Positions 1 through 8,858 of a stretch of DNA of 64,000 nt are shown in pieces. Source of the DNA: Halobacteriovorax sp. DA5 (GTDB taxonomy: Bacteria > Bdellovibrionota > Bacteriovoracia > Bacteriovoracales > Bacteriovoracaceae); contig NZ_PPDJ01000008.1 of assembly GCF_002903145.1 (NCBI RefSeq), forward strand, positions 124,001-188,000, read 5' to 3'. The position numbers were made by a program, and so were the translations under genes. Numbering within the stretch: position 1 is the stretch's first letter; each line of letters begins with the position of its first letter. The notes beneath the pieces are model-generated. The model saw only the letters and a list, made by a program, of their open reading frames with translations. It did no database searches and was not told the DNA's origin.

Positions 1-120
1 TTAAGGACTGAATTCTTCAAAGAACTTGAAAGAATTCAAGAGAAACAAGTCAAAAGAGAAAACTTGAGCGAAGACGACATGGCCTTTTTATATCTATGTT
101 CTGTCCTAGAAGAAGAATAG
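1..120 (+). CDS. C-terminal fragment of an unknown protein
   Basis: An open frame enters from the left edge and ends at a TAG at 118-120, giving 39 residues ending LYLCSVLEEE. The piece is highly charged and probably helical. It ends 9 bases before the glycosyltransferase ATG, so it is likely the upstream gene of the same operon. The fragment is too short to assign a family. Confidence 0.55.
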   Translation, partial: LRTEFFKELERIQEKQVKRENLSEDDMAFLYLCSVLEEE

Positions 121-129
121 GAGCAATCA

Positions 130-1803
130 ATGAACGCCTTAAAAAACGAAGCAGATAATAAAAAGACCATTGCAATAATTCAAACAACAAGAATTGGTGA
201 TCTTCTGCAAACATCTCATGCCGTTAAGCTACTAAAAGAAAATCATCCCGAATATAGAGTTGTCCTAGTAGCGCGTAAAAAATTTGCTACACCGATCATG
301 TTCTTATTAGAAAAGGTATTTGATAAAGTTGTAACAATTGAGCACAAAACAGCAATGTTTGGAGCTGACAATGTGAGAGAGGCCCTCTCTAAATTAAAGA
401 AACAACTTAAAGAAATTAATGAACAAAATATCGATGTATCAATCAACCTCGCTTTTTCTAAATCTGCGACATACCTTCACTCGCTAATTGAATCAAGTAA
501 TAAAGTAGGTCCATACTTCAATGACTTACATGAGAGAGTAATCACAGACAGATGGTCACAATACCTTTACTCAACAGTAATGAGAGGTGATCTTAACCCA
601 TTTAATCTAGTAGACCTATTCTCTTCAATCATTGGGACAACAAAGAAGCTCACTCATTTAAGTAATAAAGATTATTCAAGTGAAAAGAAAACAAATTTAT
701 TAATTCACCCATTTGCATCAAATGAAAAAAAAATGTGGAAAGCGAACCGATGGGTTGAAGTTATTTACCAAACATTAAAAAAGAATGAGAATGTAAAAGT
801 ATATATTTGCGGCTCTAATCAAGATCAAAAATCAGCAGATGAAATTTTAAATTCCGAGCTAATTAGGCCATTTAAGGATCGTGTTAATCTATGGATTGGT
901 TTAGATCTAAAAGAACTATATTCAAAAGTCGATAGTTCTTTTTTATTCGTGGGCCATGATTCAATGATTGGGAATCTTCTAAGTTTCAAAAACATAAAAA
1001 CTTTAACAATATCCCTAGGTACTGTTAGGCCGCATGAAACAACTCCTTATGCTCTAGACAACTACAACCTAGCGCCTAAAACAGAGTGTGCTCCTTGTTT
1101 CCCAAAGGATGAGTGCACTGAGTTCAAATGTCACAACGATGTTCCATACAACATTACTCATCAATGTATTGGACAGTTATTAAATAATAACAAGATTAAT
1201 ATCGAGGAATTAAATAGCTCATGTTCGTCTCTCTCTTTAAGTAGAGTAAAGCTTTATCATTCTGACATGCTTGATAATGGAGACTTATATATTAGAGAAT
1301 CACTACATAAGGATCAAGATGCAAAAGAAGTTATGCGAAATTTCTATCACATTGCGTGGACTAGCATTTTTACTGAAATTAACACTAGCATGGATATCCC
1401 TTCTTTTAATATTCAAACTAAAGCACAACTAAGTTCACAGTCAAAAGGTATTGAAACATTATATGAGCTGTCAGAATTTGGTAAAAAGTACTCACGATAC
1501 ATAATCGAAGAAATTAGTAAGAATACACCAAGCTTAGAAGAGATAAGGAAGTTTTCAGCAAAACTAGATGAAATCGATCGTCTTAGTGATCTTGTATCGA
1601 CTTCTTATCCACTACTAGCACCAGTCATAGACTTTGCAAAAGTTGCTAAAAACAATCTACAAGGAAATAATCTTGTAAAATTATCCGAAGCTGCATTCTA
1701 CACGTATAACGAGATATCTCTTATGTGTAGTGTCCTTTACGAATTTTTCGAAAAATGCTCACTCATTAACAAGTCCAAACCAGAGGCAAGGGAAAATATA
1801 TGA
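130..1803 (+). CDS. Glycosyltransferase family 9 (heptosyltransferase-like) with C-terminal helical extension
   Basis: This 557-residue protein is probably a cytoplasmic or membrane-peripheral sugar transferase. The N-terminal two thirds look like family 9, the ADP-heptose:LPS heptosyltransferase type: the opening strand is followed by TRIGDLLQT (about residues 20-28), there is an IHPFAS segment near 193, and GHDSMIGN near 278 fits the nucleotide-sugar site. A four-cysteine cluster around 318-345 (CAPC...C...C) is common in this family. About 200 further residues form a helical domain that ordinary heptosyltransferases, near 350 residues, lack. The stop overlaps the next ATG by 4 bases, implying translational coupling. 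The acceptor could be LPS core or another surface glycan; proximity to flagellin genes does not decide this. Confidence 0.75.
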   Translation: MNALKNEADNKKTIAIIQTTRIGDLLQTSHAVKLLKENHPEYRVVLVARKKFATPIMFLLEKVFDKVVTIEHKTAMFGADNVREALSKLKKQLKEINEQNIDVSINLAFSKSATYLHSLIESSNKVGPYFNDLHERVITDRWSQYLYSTVMRGDLNPFNLVDLFSSIIGTTKKLTHLSNKDYSSEKKTNLLIHPFASNEKKMWKANRWVEVIYQTLKKNENVKVYICGSNQDQKSADEILNSELIRPFKDRVNLWIGLDLKELYSKVDSSFLFVGHDSMIGNLLSFKNIKTLTISLGTVRPHETTPYALDNYNLAPKTECAPCFPKDECTEFKCHNDVPYNITHQCIGQLLNNNKINIEELNSSCSSLSLSRVKLYHSDMLDNGDLYIRESLHKDQDAKEVMRNFYHIAWTSIFTEINTSMDIPSFNIQTKAQLSSQSKGIETLYELSEFGKKYSRYIIEEISKNTPSLEEIRKFSAKLDEIDRLSDLVSTSYPLLAPVIDFAKVAKNNLQGNNLVKLSEAAFYTYNEISLMCSVLYEFFEKCSLINKSKPEARENI

Positions 1804-2420
1804 TCACATTAGAACTAGGAAACGATAGCTTTTCTTTAGATGGAAATTCGATTTCCCTTAGACAGGCCATAACAGCAATTGAAACAGATGGTATATCAGA
1901 TAATGAATCAATCACAGCAGTTGTCATTGAAGGCAAATCTTTTTCAATTGATGAAGTTGGAGAATTATTAGACTACACGCTCGAAGAGCTTGGCTACCCT
2001 AGTCTACAAATTAAAAACTCTTATGAATTGGCTTTTGAAGCATTGGAAGATTGTAAAAGATATATTGATGAATTAGTTGATAAAATCTTAATTACTACAG
2101 ATGAGTTCAATAAAGGAAATATTGATCAAGGGAACTTATTTTTTGCAGATTTAATTGAGTTACTCGATCTATATGTTCACTTAATTACGAGAATTCATGC
2201 TACGGCAAGAAAAGCAAACAAGAATTTCTTCTCAGATAAAGAAGTAATTAAGAATCTTGAGATTCACCTATTTTCTGTTATTAAAGCACTTATCCCAGCA
2301 CGTGAAAACAATGATATTGTGATGCTTTCTGACTTGCTAGAATATGAACTAATAGATAATCTTAAACAGTGGAAAATCAGAGCAATACCACTCATTCAAG
2401 AGTCAAAGATAAATTTTTAA
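1800..2420 (+). CDS. Unknown helical protein
   Basis: A 206-residue acidic protein with no signal peptide or membrane segment. The first 60 residues look beta-rich and the rest, from about residue 70, is helical. I recognise no family. It overlaps the glycosyltransferase stop by 4 bases and runs into the histidine-kinase gene, so all three are probably co-translated. The helical part resembles in character, though not clearly in sequence, the C-terminal extension of the preceding glycosyltransferase; the two may work together. Confidence 0.7.
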   Translation: MITLELGNDSFSLDGNSISLRQAITAIETDGISDNESITAVVIEGKSFSIDEVGELLDYTLEELGYPSLQIKNSYELAFEALEDCKRYIDELVDKILITTDEFNKGNIDQGNLFFADLIELLDLYVHLITRIHATARKANKNFFSDKEVIKNLEIHLFSVIKALIPARENNDIVMLSDLLEYELIDNLKQWKIRAIPLIQESKINF

Positions 2421-3874
2421 ATATTTATGCAGATAAAGCTGTCTTGGATTCATTATTTCAAGACAGCAATTTTTTAACTACCTCAAAAAAAAATTCTCAA
2501 CTACAGATCGTTAAATATAATAAAGATGAAATTGAATTAAAAATCAATAGTAAGAAATTCGTTCTAATGAATTCGACAGATTTTCTTTCTGATAAAATAT
2601 GTGATGCAAAAGAGCTAACTCTACTACCAAGCAAAGAATTTCAATTTAAAAAGAAAGATAGTATTCGATCATTCCTAAAGGCACTTACAAATGCAGATGA
2701 GTTAAATGGATTTAGCTCCTCTCAAATGCTCATTCATCAAAAAGGTACTACTAATATATACTCTATCACCTACAAAAATGATGAATATTATGAGACTTAT
2801 CAAGAACCTACTTTTTTTAACACTTTATTCGCAAAAGTTAGAAAAAGTAAAAATAAGTCTTTTGATCAAAAAGAGTTACTTAATAAGCATATACAATTAG
2901 ACGGACATTTCTTAGCAAAAGAATTATCGTTTCGTGACTTTAACTTAATTATTCTCCTATCACGTAATGACCTATTCCCTGTTGCAGATATAGACAGAAC
3001 AAACTTCGACAAGTTGATCATTAAATCTATTCCTAAGTTATTTAATATAATAACTGTAGAAAGTAGCAGGCAATCAAAGATCGAAAGAGATAAAATTCTC
3101 TCTAATTTCCCTATCAATTCTTTTGTTATTGAAGATGACGGAGTTAAGATCAATCAAATCGGTATTGAAGATCATCAACAAGACACAAGCTCACTTCATC
3201 ATGAAAGAATTCTACTAATGGGAGAACTCTTAAACACGCTAAGGCATGAACTCAGTAACCCACTTTTTGGAATTGATCTTTCTCACAATCTTCTAATAGA
3301 ACAAACTGAAGACTTCGATGTAAAAGATACACTTTCGCATATATCAAACAGCGTAAAAAGATCACAAGCTATTATTCAAGAGTTTTCAAATTTATATAAG
3401 GATGATGAAGAGTTCACTTCAACATCATTAAAAAACTTAATTGCTGAAACAATCATTTTAACAAAATCGGAATCTAGATCCCACAAAGTTAATTTTGACA
3501 TGAGCAATGATATTGAAATAATGACTAACGGAACATTATTAAGTCAGGTTATATTTAATTTACTTATTAACAGCTCACAATCACTTAATGTTAACAATAT
3601 TGCAAACTCAAGAATCGATATTAACGTTAGTGAAGTTAATAATAAGATTTTGATCGATATAATTGATAATGGGCCTGGAATATCTAAAGATATAGAAAAC
3701 AATATATTCAATCCGTTTTTTACAACAAAAGACACTGGAACAGGACTAGGCTTAGCAATTTGTAAAAATTTAACTAAAAAGATTAATGGTGATATTTATC
3801 TCATTGAATCCGAAAAAGGCGCCCACTTCCAAATAAATATTCCCAAGGTAAATCATGAAAATACTAGTTGTTGA
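2369..3874 (+). CDS. Sensor histidine kinase
   Basis: A soluble histidine kinase of up to 501 residues. The phosphoacceptor box is LRHELSNPL with His at about residue 293. The ATPase domain follows with an N box (FNLLINSSQSL), a G1 box (DNGPGIS), an F box (FNPFFTTK) and a G2 box (GTGLGLAI). I see no membrane helix; the first 280 residues are an unassigned, probably sensory, domain. The longest frame starts at GTG 2369, 52 bases inside the previous gene and without a clear ribosome-binding site. A TTG at 2444 is an alternative, so the start is uncertain. Its end overlaps the receiver gene by 20 bases, suggesting a cognate pair. Confidence 0.85.
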   Translation: MENQSNTTHSRVKDKFLNIYADKAVLDSLFQDSNFLTTSKKNSQLQIVKYNKDEIELKINSKKFVLMNSTDFLSDKICDAKELTLLPSKEFQFKKKDSIRSFLKALTNADELNGFSSSQMLIHQKGTTNIYSITYKNDEYYETYQEPTFFNTLFAKVRKSKNKSFDQKELLNKHIQLDGHFLAKELSFRDFNLIILLSRNDLFPVADIDRTNFDKLIIKSIPKLFNIITVESSRQSKIERDKILSNFPINSFVIEDDGVKINQIGIEDHQQDTSSLHHERILLMGELLNTLRHELSNPLFGIDLSHNLLIEQTEDFDVKDTLSHISNSVKRSQAIIQEFSNLYKDDEEFTSTSLKNLIAETIILTKSESRSHKVNFDMSNDIEIMTNGTLLSQVIFNLLINSSQSLNVNNIANSRIDINVSEVNNKILIDIIDNGPGISKDIENNIFNPFFTTKDTGTGLGLAICKNLTKKINGDIYLIESEKGAHFQINIPKVNHENTSC

Positions 3875-4217
3875 AGATGAGCTTCTGATACAGAAAACTA
3901 TTGTAACTCTACTTAAACGAAAAGGGGTAGATGTTATGTCTACGGCCAGTGGAAAAGAAGCAATAGAACTTATCAAAGAACACAATTATGAGCGTATTAT
4001 TTGTGATTTAATGCTTCAAGATATTACTGGTTTTGATATAATAGAAGAATCCAAAACTAAATATAATGAATCAGAAATATCAAAGATTTTTTATATTATT
4101 ACTGCATACAGTTCTGAGCAAATTGTTCAAAGGGCTGCAAGTTATGGTTGTAAAGTAATACAGAAACCTTTTGATGATATAAATAACTTTTTAAATGAAG
4201 TTATAATTGAGGAATAA
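3855..4217 (+). CDS. Single-domain response regulator (CheY-like receiver)
   Basis: 120 residues forming one receiver domain with no output domain. The acidic pocket is ED at 7-8, the phospho-accepting Asp is D51 in IICDLML, and the conserved Lys lies in the late motif IQKPFDD. It begins inside the 3' end of the kinase gene, so it is very likely the partner of that kinase. The output is unknown: it could act on the flagellar motor, like CheY, or inside a phosphorelay. The next gene, nadK, starts immediately after its stop codon. Confidence 0.88.
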   Translation: MKILVVEDELLIQKTIVTLLKRKGVDVMSTASGKEAIELIKEHNYERIICDLMLQDITGFDIIEESKTKYNESEISKIFYIITAYSSEQIVQRAASYGCKVIQKPFDDINNFLNEVIIEE

Positions 4218-5114
4218 ATGGCAATAACAAACAAAGTAGCAATAATCTTAAAGCCAAAAGTAGTGACAGAATTTTCAACTGTTCTACCAAACTTAACAAA
4301 TTGGCTAATAAGAAGAAAGGTCGATGTCTACTTTGAAAAATCTCAAGAATCACGCATCTTAAAAATATTCAAAAACAGCCAACCTGAAAATTTTAATTTC
4401 ATTAACCGAGATGATATTGCTAAAAAATGCAAAATACTAATTACGCTTGGTGGTGATGGGACCTTAATTGGTGCTGTAAGAAGTAAAGATATTAAAAAGG
4501 TGAATATCTTTGGAATAAACATGGGTAATCTTGGATTTATCGCTGAGTTTGCGAAGCACGATTTCTATGAAGGTCTTGAAATGGCACTGAAGGGAAAATT
4601 AAAAACTCGCAAAGTTCAGATATACCAAGCTGAGATTACACGCCCTGGACACAAGAAAATTAAACTTAACTTTATGAATGATGCTGTTATTACTAAATCT
4701 GGTATTTCAAGAATGTTTAATCTTGAACTAGAGGCAAATGGCGAGAGTATATACAACCTAGCAGGAGATGGATTAATCGTGAGTACACCGATTGGATCAA
4801 CAGCATACTCACTAGCTGCGAATGGACCAATCCTACACCCTAGTGTTAAAGGAGTTGTCCTCACTCCAATTTGTCCACATGCCCTAACCCATAGACCGAT
4901 GGTTCTACCAGATAACGAAACATTAAGTATTATTATTCCACGTGGGCAAGAAGACATTTATCTTACTATTGATGGACAAAAAGAATTTAAGCTAGAGCCT
5001 AAAGACGAGATTCAAATAAAAAAATCTAGAAGTAGTCATGTTAACTTCTATATTAACGAAGAAAGAAATTACTTTAGAACGTTAAAAGAGAAGTTTAAAT
5101 ACGGAAGAAGATAA
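4218..5114 (+). CDS. nadK: NAD kinase
   Basis: Phosphorylates NAD to NADP in the cytoplasm. 298 residues, normal for the family. GGDGT sits at 78-82, followed by the NMGNLGFI segment, a conserved NDA block (MNDAVITK), and the GDGLIVSTPIGSTAYSLAA and HALTHRPMVLP segments of the NAD site. The ATG follows directly after the receiver stop, so it belongs to the same transcript as the two-component pair although the functions look unrelated. It converges on the LpxH-like gene with only 2 bases between; I see no terminator there. Confidence 0.95.
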   Translation: MAITNKVAIILKPKVVTEFSTVLPNLTNWLIRRKVDVYFEKSQESRILKIFKNSQPENFNFINRDDIAKKCKILITLGGDGTLIGAVRSKDIKKVNIFGINMGNLGFIAEFAKHDFYEGLEMALKGKLKTRKVQIYQAEITRPGHKKIKLNFMNDAVITKSGISRMFNLELEANGESIYNLAGDGLIVSTPIGSTAYSLAANGPILHPSVKGVVLTPICPHALTHRPMVLPDNETLSIIIPRGQEDIYLTIDGQKEFKLEPKDEIQIKKSRSSHVNFYINEERNYFRTLKEKFKYGRR

Positions 5115-5116
5115 GA

Positions 5117-5839
5117 TTAAATTAATTCTTCAAAACTATAGTCATCATTGATAATTAAAAACTTATTTGAAGCTGGTACGTATCCACAGTTATAGTATGA
5201 AAAATTCTCAGCAACGAATTCATCTTGATAATGACTATGGCCACAGATAATTATATCGACATTGTATTCTCTTGAAGCAATTTCAGCGCTCTTTCTAAAC
5301 TTATCGCGAATTCCATCATTCAATTGTGTTTGACCATATCGTTTTTCATTTCTTTGTCTACTTTTATGAGAAAGGTAATCCCCAATGGCCTTTACGATCT
5401 TATAATTGAATATATATTTTGAAATAAGCGCTAAAGGGTAACTCCTAATAAAGCCACGCCATACTCGGTAATTGAAATTTTCAATTTCTATCTCATCACC
5501 ATGGCAGAATAAAACTTTTCTTTCATTCACAATTTCTACAAATGGTTTAGTTTTTACAATAATTCCATTATCAGTTAGTAAGTCTTCAATATGAAAATCG
5601 TGATTTCCTTGTATATAGAAAATTGTCGCACCTATATCTTTAATTTCCTTGATACGTTTAAAGAACCAGTCGTATTGCTTTTCATACTCTTGGTAGCTTC
5701 CAACCATTAAGTCAAAAATATCACCTAGTAAATAAATACGATCATTTTCATTGAAATCAATAGATAGAAATTTTTTAAGAAATTCAGAATTTTTTTGATC
5801 CCATTTCACGTGGACATCAGAAATCACATAACAACTCAT
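5117..5839 (-). CDS. lpxH: UDP-2,3-diacylglucosamine diphosphatase-like metallophosphoesterase
   Basis: A calcineurin-type phosphoesterase of 240 residues, the usual LpxH length. Metal ligands are visible in order: D8 and H10 (SDVH), D40 (LLGDIFD), N79-H80 (GNHD), H113 (CHGDE) and H201/H203 (CGHSH). LpxH hydrolyses UDP-2,3-diacylglucosamine to lipid X at the inner membrane during lipid A synthesis. The central insert (about 120-175) is basic and hydrophobic, as expected for a membrane-associated cap. A related phosphoesterase with another substrate cannot be excluded. Confidence 0.8.
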   Translation of the reverse strand: MSCYVISDVHVKWDQKNSEFLKKFLSIDFNENDRIYLLGDIFDLMVGSYQEYEKQYDWFFKRIKEIKDIGATIFYIQGNHDFHIEDLLTDNGIIVKTKPFVEIVNERKVLFCHGDEIEIENFNYRVWRGFIRSYPLALISKYIFNYKIVKAIGDYLSHKSRQRNEKRYGQTQLNDGIRDKFRKSAEIASREYNVDIIICGHSHYQDEFVAENFSYYNCGYVPASNKFLIINDDYSFEELI

Positions 5840-5869
5840 AAAGTAATCATATAGGATTAGCGCAGATAA

Positions 5870-6541
5870 TCAAAGTAGATCTTTAATAAGATTATCACAA
5901 CCCGCTTGAAGCTTTTTCACATGCTTTCGATATTCGGGGTTATTATCAATTGCAACTGCAATTCGATAAGCACCGTATGGAAATCTTGAAATCTGATAAG
6001 GTCTAATCTTCTTTTTATTTACAACATGGCCTTTCACATGAATTTTTTCTTTCGCAAATCCTACCTCAAAATTTAATACCTCATTCTTATTACTAAAGAG
6101 CTGTTCATATTGAGATGCACCCAAGACAAAAGAAATCCCTCCTTCACTTATATCGAAGATTTCATATTTTATATTTTGAAAACAACTATAAAGTGGAATC
6201 AAAGGCTCAAAGCGTTCATGTTCACGTCTCTCGAGTCTCTTCTCCTTTACTGGATACGAGATCTCTAAGCTATTACCATGTGATGCATTTAACTCGCTAA
6301 TGAATATTAATTGTAAATCTGGAATATAGAACTTTAATAGTCCTGGCCCTCGAACAAAGTGCGCCAAGCTATCTCTTAAGCCATCTTCGATTGTTAAAAA
6401 GATTTGTTTGGCAAAGGCATTAAGACTTTTTATTTTGGCCGGAAGTCTAACAATGTTATGATCAATAACGTCCCAGACAATAACTTCACTGTTTTCATTT
6501 ATTGATTCAATAATATCTTGTTCAAACTTCTTTGTGCTCAT
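5870..6541 (-). CDS. PilZ-domain protein (probable c-di-GMP receptor)
   Basis: About 223 residues from the ATG at 6541 (MSTKKFEQ), preceded by a purine-rich ribosome-binding stretch; the frame extends further upstream but into the flagellin terminator. The C-terminal half has both PilZ signatures: RREHER (105-110) and DISEGG (130-135), which bind cyclic di-GMP. The N-terminal half, a beta-rich domain from about 15 to 100, resembles in layout the two-domain YcgR-type flagellar brake proteins, but I cannot confirm the family. Lying directly downstream of a flagellin gene, it may tune swimming. Confidence 0.82.
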   Translation of the reverse strand: MSTKKFEQDIIESINENSEVIVWDVIDHNIVRLPAKIKSLNAFAKQIFLTIEDGLRDSLAHFVRGPGLLKFYIPDLQLIFISELNASHGNSLEISYPVKEKRLERREHERFEPLIPLYSCFQNIKYEIFDISEGGISFVLGASQYEQLFSNKNEVLNFEVGFAKEKIHVKGHVVNKKKIRPYQISRFPYGAYRIAVAIDNNPEYRKHVKKLQAGCDNLIKDLL

Positions 6542-6576
6542 TTGTCTCTCAACCTTAACATACTTCTTTCTCCTAA

Positions 6577-6610
6577 AAAGGCGGCCTTGGTCTCTCCTAC
6601 ACAAGGCCGC
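6577..6610 (-). terminator. Rho-independent terminator after flagellin gene 1
   Basis: A perfect 9-base inverted repeat (GCGGCCTTG / CAAGGCCGC, loop about 12) is followed on the minus strand by CTTTTT. It lies between the 6654-7484 flagellin and the PilZ gene, so the PilZ gene probably depends on read-through or its own promoter. Confidence 0.8.
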
Positions 6611-6630
6611 TTAATTATTTAAGAAAGGAG

Positions 6631-6647
6631 TGGGGGCAGGACCCCCA
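6631..6647 (-). terminator. Small GC hairpin just after flagellin stop
   Basis: TGGGGG and CCCCCA pair around a 5-base loop, only a few bases after the flagellin stop codon, followed on the minus strand by a pyrimidine stretch. It sits in tandem with the stronger terminator at 6577-6610 and may protect the mRNA 3' end or assist termination. Confidence 0.5.
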
Positions 6648-6653
6648 TATTTA

Positions 6654-7484
6654 TTAACCTACTAATCTAAGTGCTGCAGAGTTCAGATTATTAGCCTGTG
6701 CTAACGATGAGATACCTGCTTGCTTAGCAATATTAGAAGAAGCTAATTGAGATGACTCGAAGGCCACGTCAGCATCCTCAATTACAGATCTAGACGAGTC
6801 TAAGTTAGTCGCTTGAATCTCAAGGTTATTAACCGAAGATTGCAGCCTTGACTGAATCGCACCGAGATTCGCTCGTTGCTCTGATAAACTCGTAATGGCC
6901 TCATCCACGTTCTCCATTGACGATCTTGCATCATCTTTAGAAGAAACGCTTAAACCTGAAATATTCAGTGCGGATGAAGTTGCATTTGTTTGAGAAGGGT
7001 CATATTGGATTTGCCCACTATCGCCAGCAAAAGTACCAACCTGAATATCCATCTCGGAACCTGATCCATTTAATAATTCAATCGATCCATACTTTGTCGA
7101 CTCAGCAATACGATCAACTTCTTTAACCAATTGCTGATATTCTTTATCAAGGAAGCCACGTTCAGTATCACCAATCGTATCCGATGCGGCCTGAACTGAT
7201 AGCTCTCTCAATCTTACTAAAATATTACTTGTTTCATTCATGGCACCTTCAGCAGTCTGAACCATTGAAATACCATCATTTGCGTTTCGAGAAGCCTGAC
7301 GTAAACCCTTAACTTGTGCTTCCATATTCTTAGCAATCGCTAAACCGGCAGCATCATCTGCGGACTTATTAATCCTCTTACCACTCGATAACTTCTCCAA
7401 GGCCTCCCCGGAAGCTTTACCTGTTTGTTTAATGTTTTTCTGCACCATTTGCGCAGCGGTATTAGTTGCAATACGTAAACCCAT
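6654..7484 (-). CDS. fliC: Flagellin
   Basis: A 276-residue flagellin, near the minimal length, consisting of the conserved D0/D1 helices at both ends with a short variable middle (about 145-190). The N-terminal block has SSGKRINKSADDAAGLAIA and the C-terminal block ends NSAALRLVG. It polymerises into the filament after export through the flagellar apparatus. The ribosome-binding site AGGAGA precedes the ATG. It shares the DTIGDTER and VDRIAEST segments with the neighbouring flagellin at 7927-8760, indicating tandem paralogues with separate leaders and terminators. Confidence 0.95.
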   Translation of the reverse strand: MGLRIATNTAAQMVQKNIKQTGKASGEALEKLSSGKRINKSADDAAGLAIAKNMEAQVKGLRQASRNANDGISMVQTAEGAMNETSNILVRLRELSVQAASDTIGDTERGFLDKEYQQLVKEVDRIAESTKYGSIELLNGSGSEMDIQVGTFAGDSGQIQYDPSQTNATSSALNISGLSVSSKDDARSSMENVDEAITSLSEQRANLGAIQSRLQSSVNNLEIQATNLDSSRSVIEDADVAFESSQLASSNIAKQAGISSLAQANNLNSAALRLVG

Positions 7485-7801
7485 TTTTTTCTCCTTTCCT
7501 CACGTCCTACTTAAATAGCTTTCAGACAAAATTAGTGTTCACAAATACCTGTTCGTTACACTCGGTTAAATACTTTAGTTAATCCCTCAAATATTTGGAA
7601 AAAAGTATACAAATTAACATAAATTCAATAGGTTAGAAATTAAGGTATCAATAATAAGTACTTAAAAAGTGGATGAAAATCGACATTATTTTTTGCCACT
7701 AATAAATGATTAGGATCATATTTTGAAATAAGATTTATGAATATAATTAGAAATGAGCGATTCTCTCTCCTGAGTTTCTGCTCTTTCAAGATTCTAGTGG
7801 G

Positions 7802-7817
7802 CCACGTGAAAACGTGG
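7802..7817. repeat. GAAA-tetraloop hairpin in flagellin spacer
   Basis: CCACGT and ACGTGG form a perfect 6-base stem around GAAA when read on the plus strand. The GNRA loop would form only in plus-strand RNA. No run of T follows on either strand beyond TCTATTTATTTA on the plus side, so it is at best a weak terminator. Function unknown. Confidence 0.45.
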
Positions 7818-7867
7818 TCTATTTATTTAAGCTCAATTTTTCAAAATGAAAGTATAAGATAAATGAA

Positions 7868-7893
7868 TAAGGGCCTTCCGAAGAAGGCCCTTA
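7868..7893 (-). terminator. Rho-independent terminator after flagellin gene 2
   Basis: An 11-base perfect inverted repeat (arms TAAGGGCCTTC and GAAGGCCCTTA). On the minus strand the loop is TTCG closed by C and G, the very stable cUUCGg tetraloop. A T-rich but interrupted tail follows. It ends transcription of the 7927-8760 flagellin before the next flagellin leader. Confidence 0.85.
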
Positions 7894-7926
7894 CTTGTAG
7901 ATGTTGCTTTCGATTTAGATTTTTAC

Positions 7927-8760
7927 TTAACCGATCAGTCTCAGTGCAGATTGGCTCGAAGCGTTTGCTTGCGAAAGTACCGAAGTTGCAGAGTTAGTAA
8001 GGATATTCGCCTTAGCTAAGTTTGCAGACTCTGCTGCTACATCTGTATCTCTGATTCGTGAATTTGCGGCACTCATATTTTCATTAGAGATTTCTAGGTT
8101 ATTAATTGTAGACTGTAGTCTATTTTGTAAAGCCCCTAGCTCCGCACGTCCACCAGACACTGATGTCATCGCCTTATCAATAGCCTCAAGGTTAGTCTGA
8201 GCGTCACCTTTTGTTGCAACAGAAAGCCCACCAATACCTAGGTCTTCTGTCTTAACTGATACTGCTGATGGCTTGTAAGCAATTCTGTCATTAGTTTCAT
8301 CATTATATAAACCAATTTGGAATTCCTTATCGTCACCTTCACCATTAATTAGTGATGTTCCGTTAAACTGTACTGACTCTGCAATTCTATCAACTTCTTT
8401 AGTTAGTTGTTGGAATTCTTTATCAGTAAATTCACGTTCAGTATCACCAATTGTATCTGATGCAGATTGTACTGAAAGCTCTCTTAGACGAACTAAAATA
8501 TTTGATACTTCGTTCATCCCACCTTCAGCGATCTGAATCATTGAGATACCATCACCCGCGTTTCTTGCCGCTTGTTGAGTACCTCTGATATTCGCTCTTA
8601 ACTTTTCAGATATCGCAAGTCCTGCAGCATCGTCACTTGCCTTGTTAATTCTTGAACCTGATGAAAGCTTGTTTAAAGACTCATCTTGTGTTCTCTTAAC
8701 TTGACCTAGACTTCTTTGTGCTGAAATTGACTGTGTGTTCGTGTTAATTCTTAATCCCAT
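7927..8760 (-). CDS. fliC: Flagellin (second copy)
   Basis: 277 residues with the same architecture as the downstream flagellin: MGLRINTN start, KLSSGSRINKASDDAAGLAI in the N-terminal helices, DTIGDTEREFTDKEFQQLTK shared almost exactly with the paralogue, and a C-terminal QSALRLIG. The variable middle is short (about 145-190). The long leader carries two hairpins and several ribosome-binding-like sequences (see 8802-8858). The gene is monocistronic, closed by the terminator at 7868-7893. Several flagellin paralogues are usual in Bdellovibrio-type bacteria. Confidence 0.95.
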   Translation of the reverse strand: MGLRINTNTQSISAQRSLGQVKRTQDESLNKLSSGSRINKASDDAAGLAISEKLRANIRGTQQAARNAGDGISMIQIAEGGMNEVSNILVRLRELSVQSASDTIGDTEREFTDKEFQQLTKEVDRIAESVQFNGTSLINGEGDDKEFQIGLYNDETNDRIAYKPSAVSVKTEDLGIGGLSVATKGDAQTNLEAIDKAMTSVSGGRAELGALQNRLQSTINNLEISNENMSAANSRIRDTDVAAESANLAKANILTNSATSVLSQANASSQSALRLIG

Positions 8761-8801
8761 TACTATTCTCCTCGAATAAGCAACCTCCTTGTGTAATTTG
8801 C

Positions 8802-8858
8802 GTTGAAACTCCTTGTCTCAACAATTTTAAATCCCAAACAACCAGACCCATCTGGTTG
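8802..8858 (-). promoter_or_regulatory. Two hairpins in the 5' leader of flagellin 2
   Basis: Upstream of the ATG at 8760 the minus-strand leader contains CAACCAGA/TCTGGTTG (8839-8858, 8-base stem, 4-base loop). About 17 bases later comes an 8-base stem with one G-U pair (8802-8822) whose loop is AAGGA, a ribosome-binding core. Further AAGGAGG (about 8784-8790) and GAGGAG (about 8766-8771) sequences follow before the start. The arrangement suggests post-transcriptional control of flagellin synthesis; the mechanism is not known. Confidence 0.5.

Larger units (their letters stand above)
7485..7926. other. Intergenic region between the two flagellin genes
   Basis: 441 bases with no convincing gene. 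It holds the leader of the 6654-7484 flagellin, including a CCGAG element at 7561-7565 read on the minus strand, a GAAA-loop hairpin at 7802-7817, and the terminator of the upstream flagellin at 7868-7893. I found no clear sigma-54 or complete sigma-28 promoter. The length leaves room for a small RNA or a long 5' leader. Confidence 0.6.
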
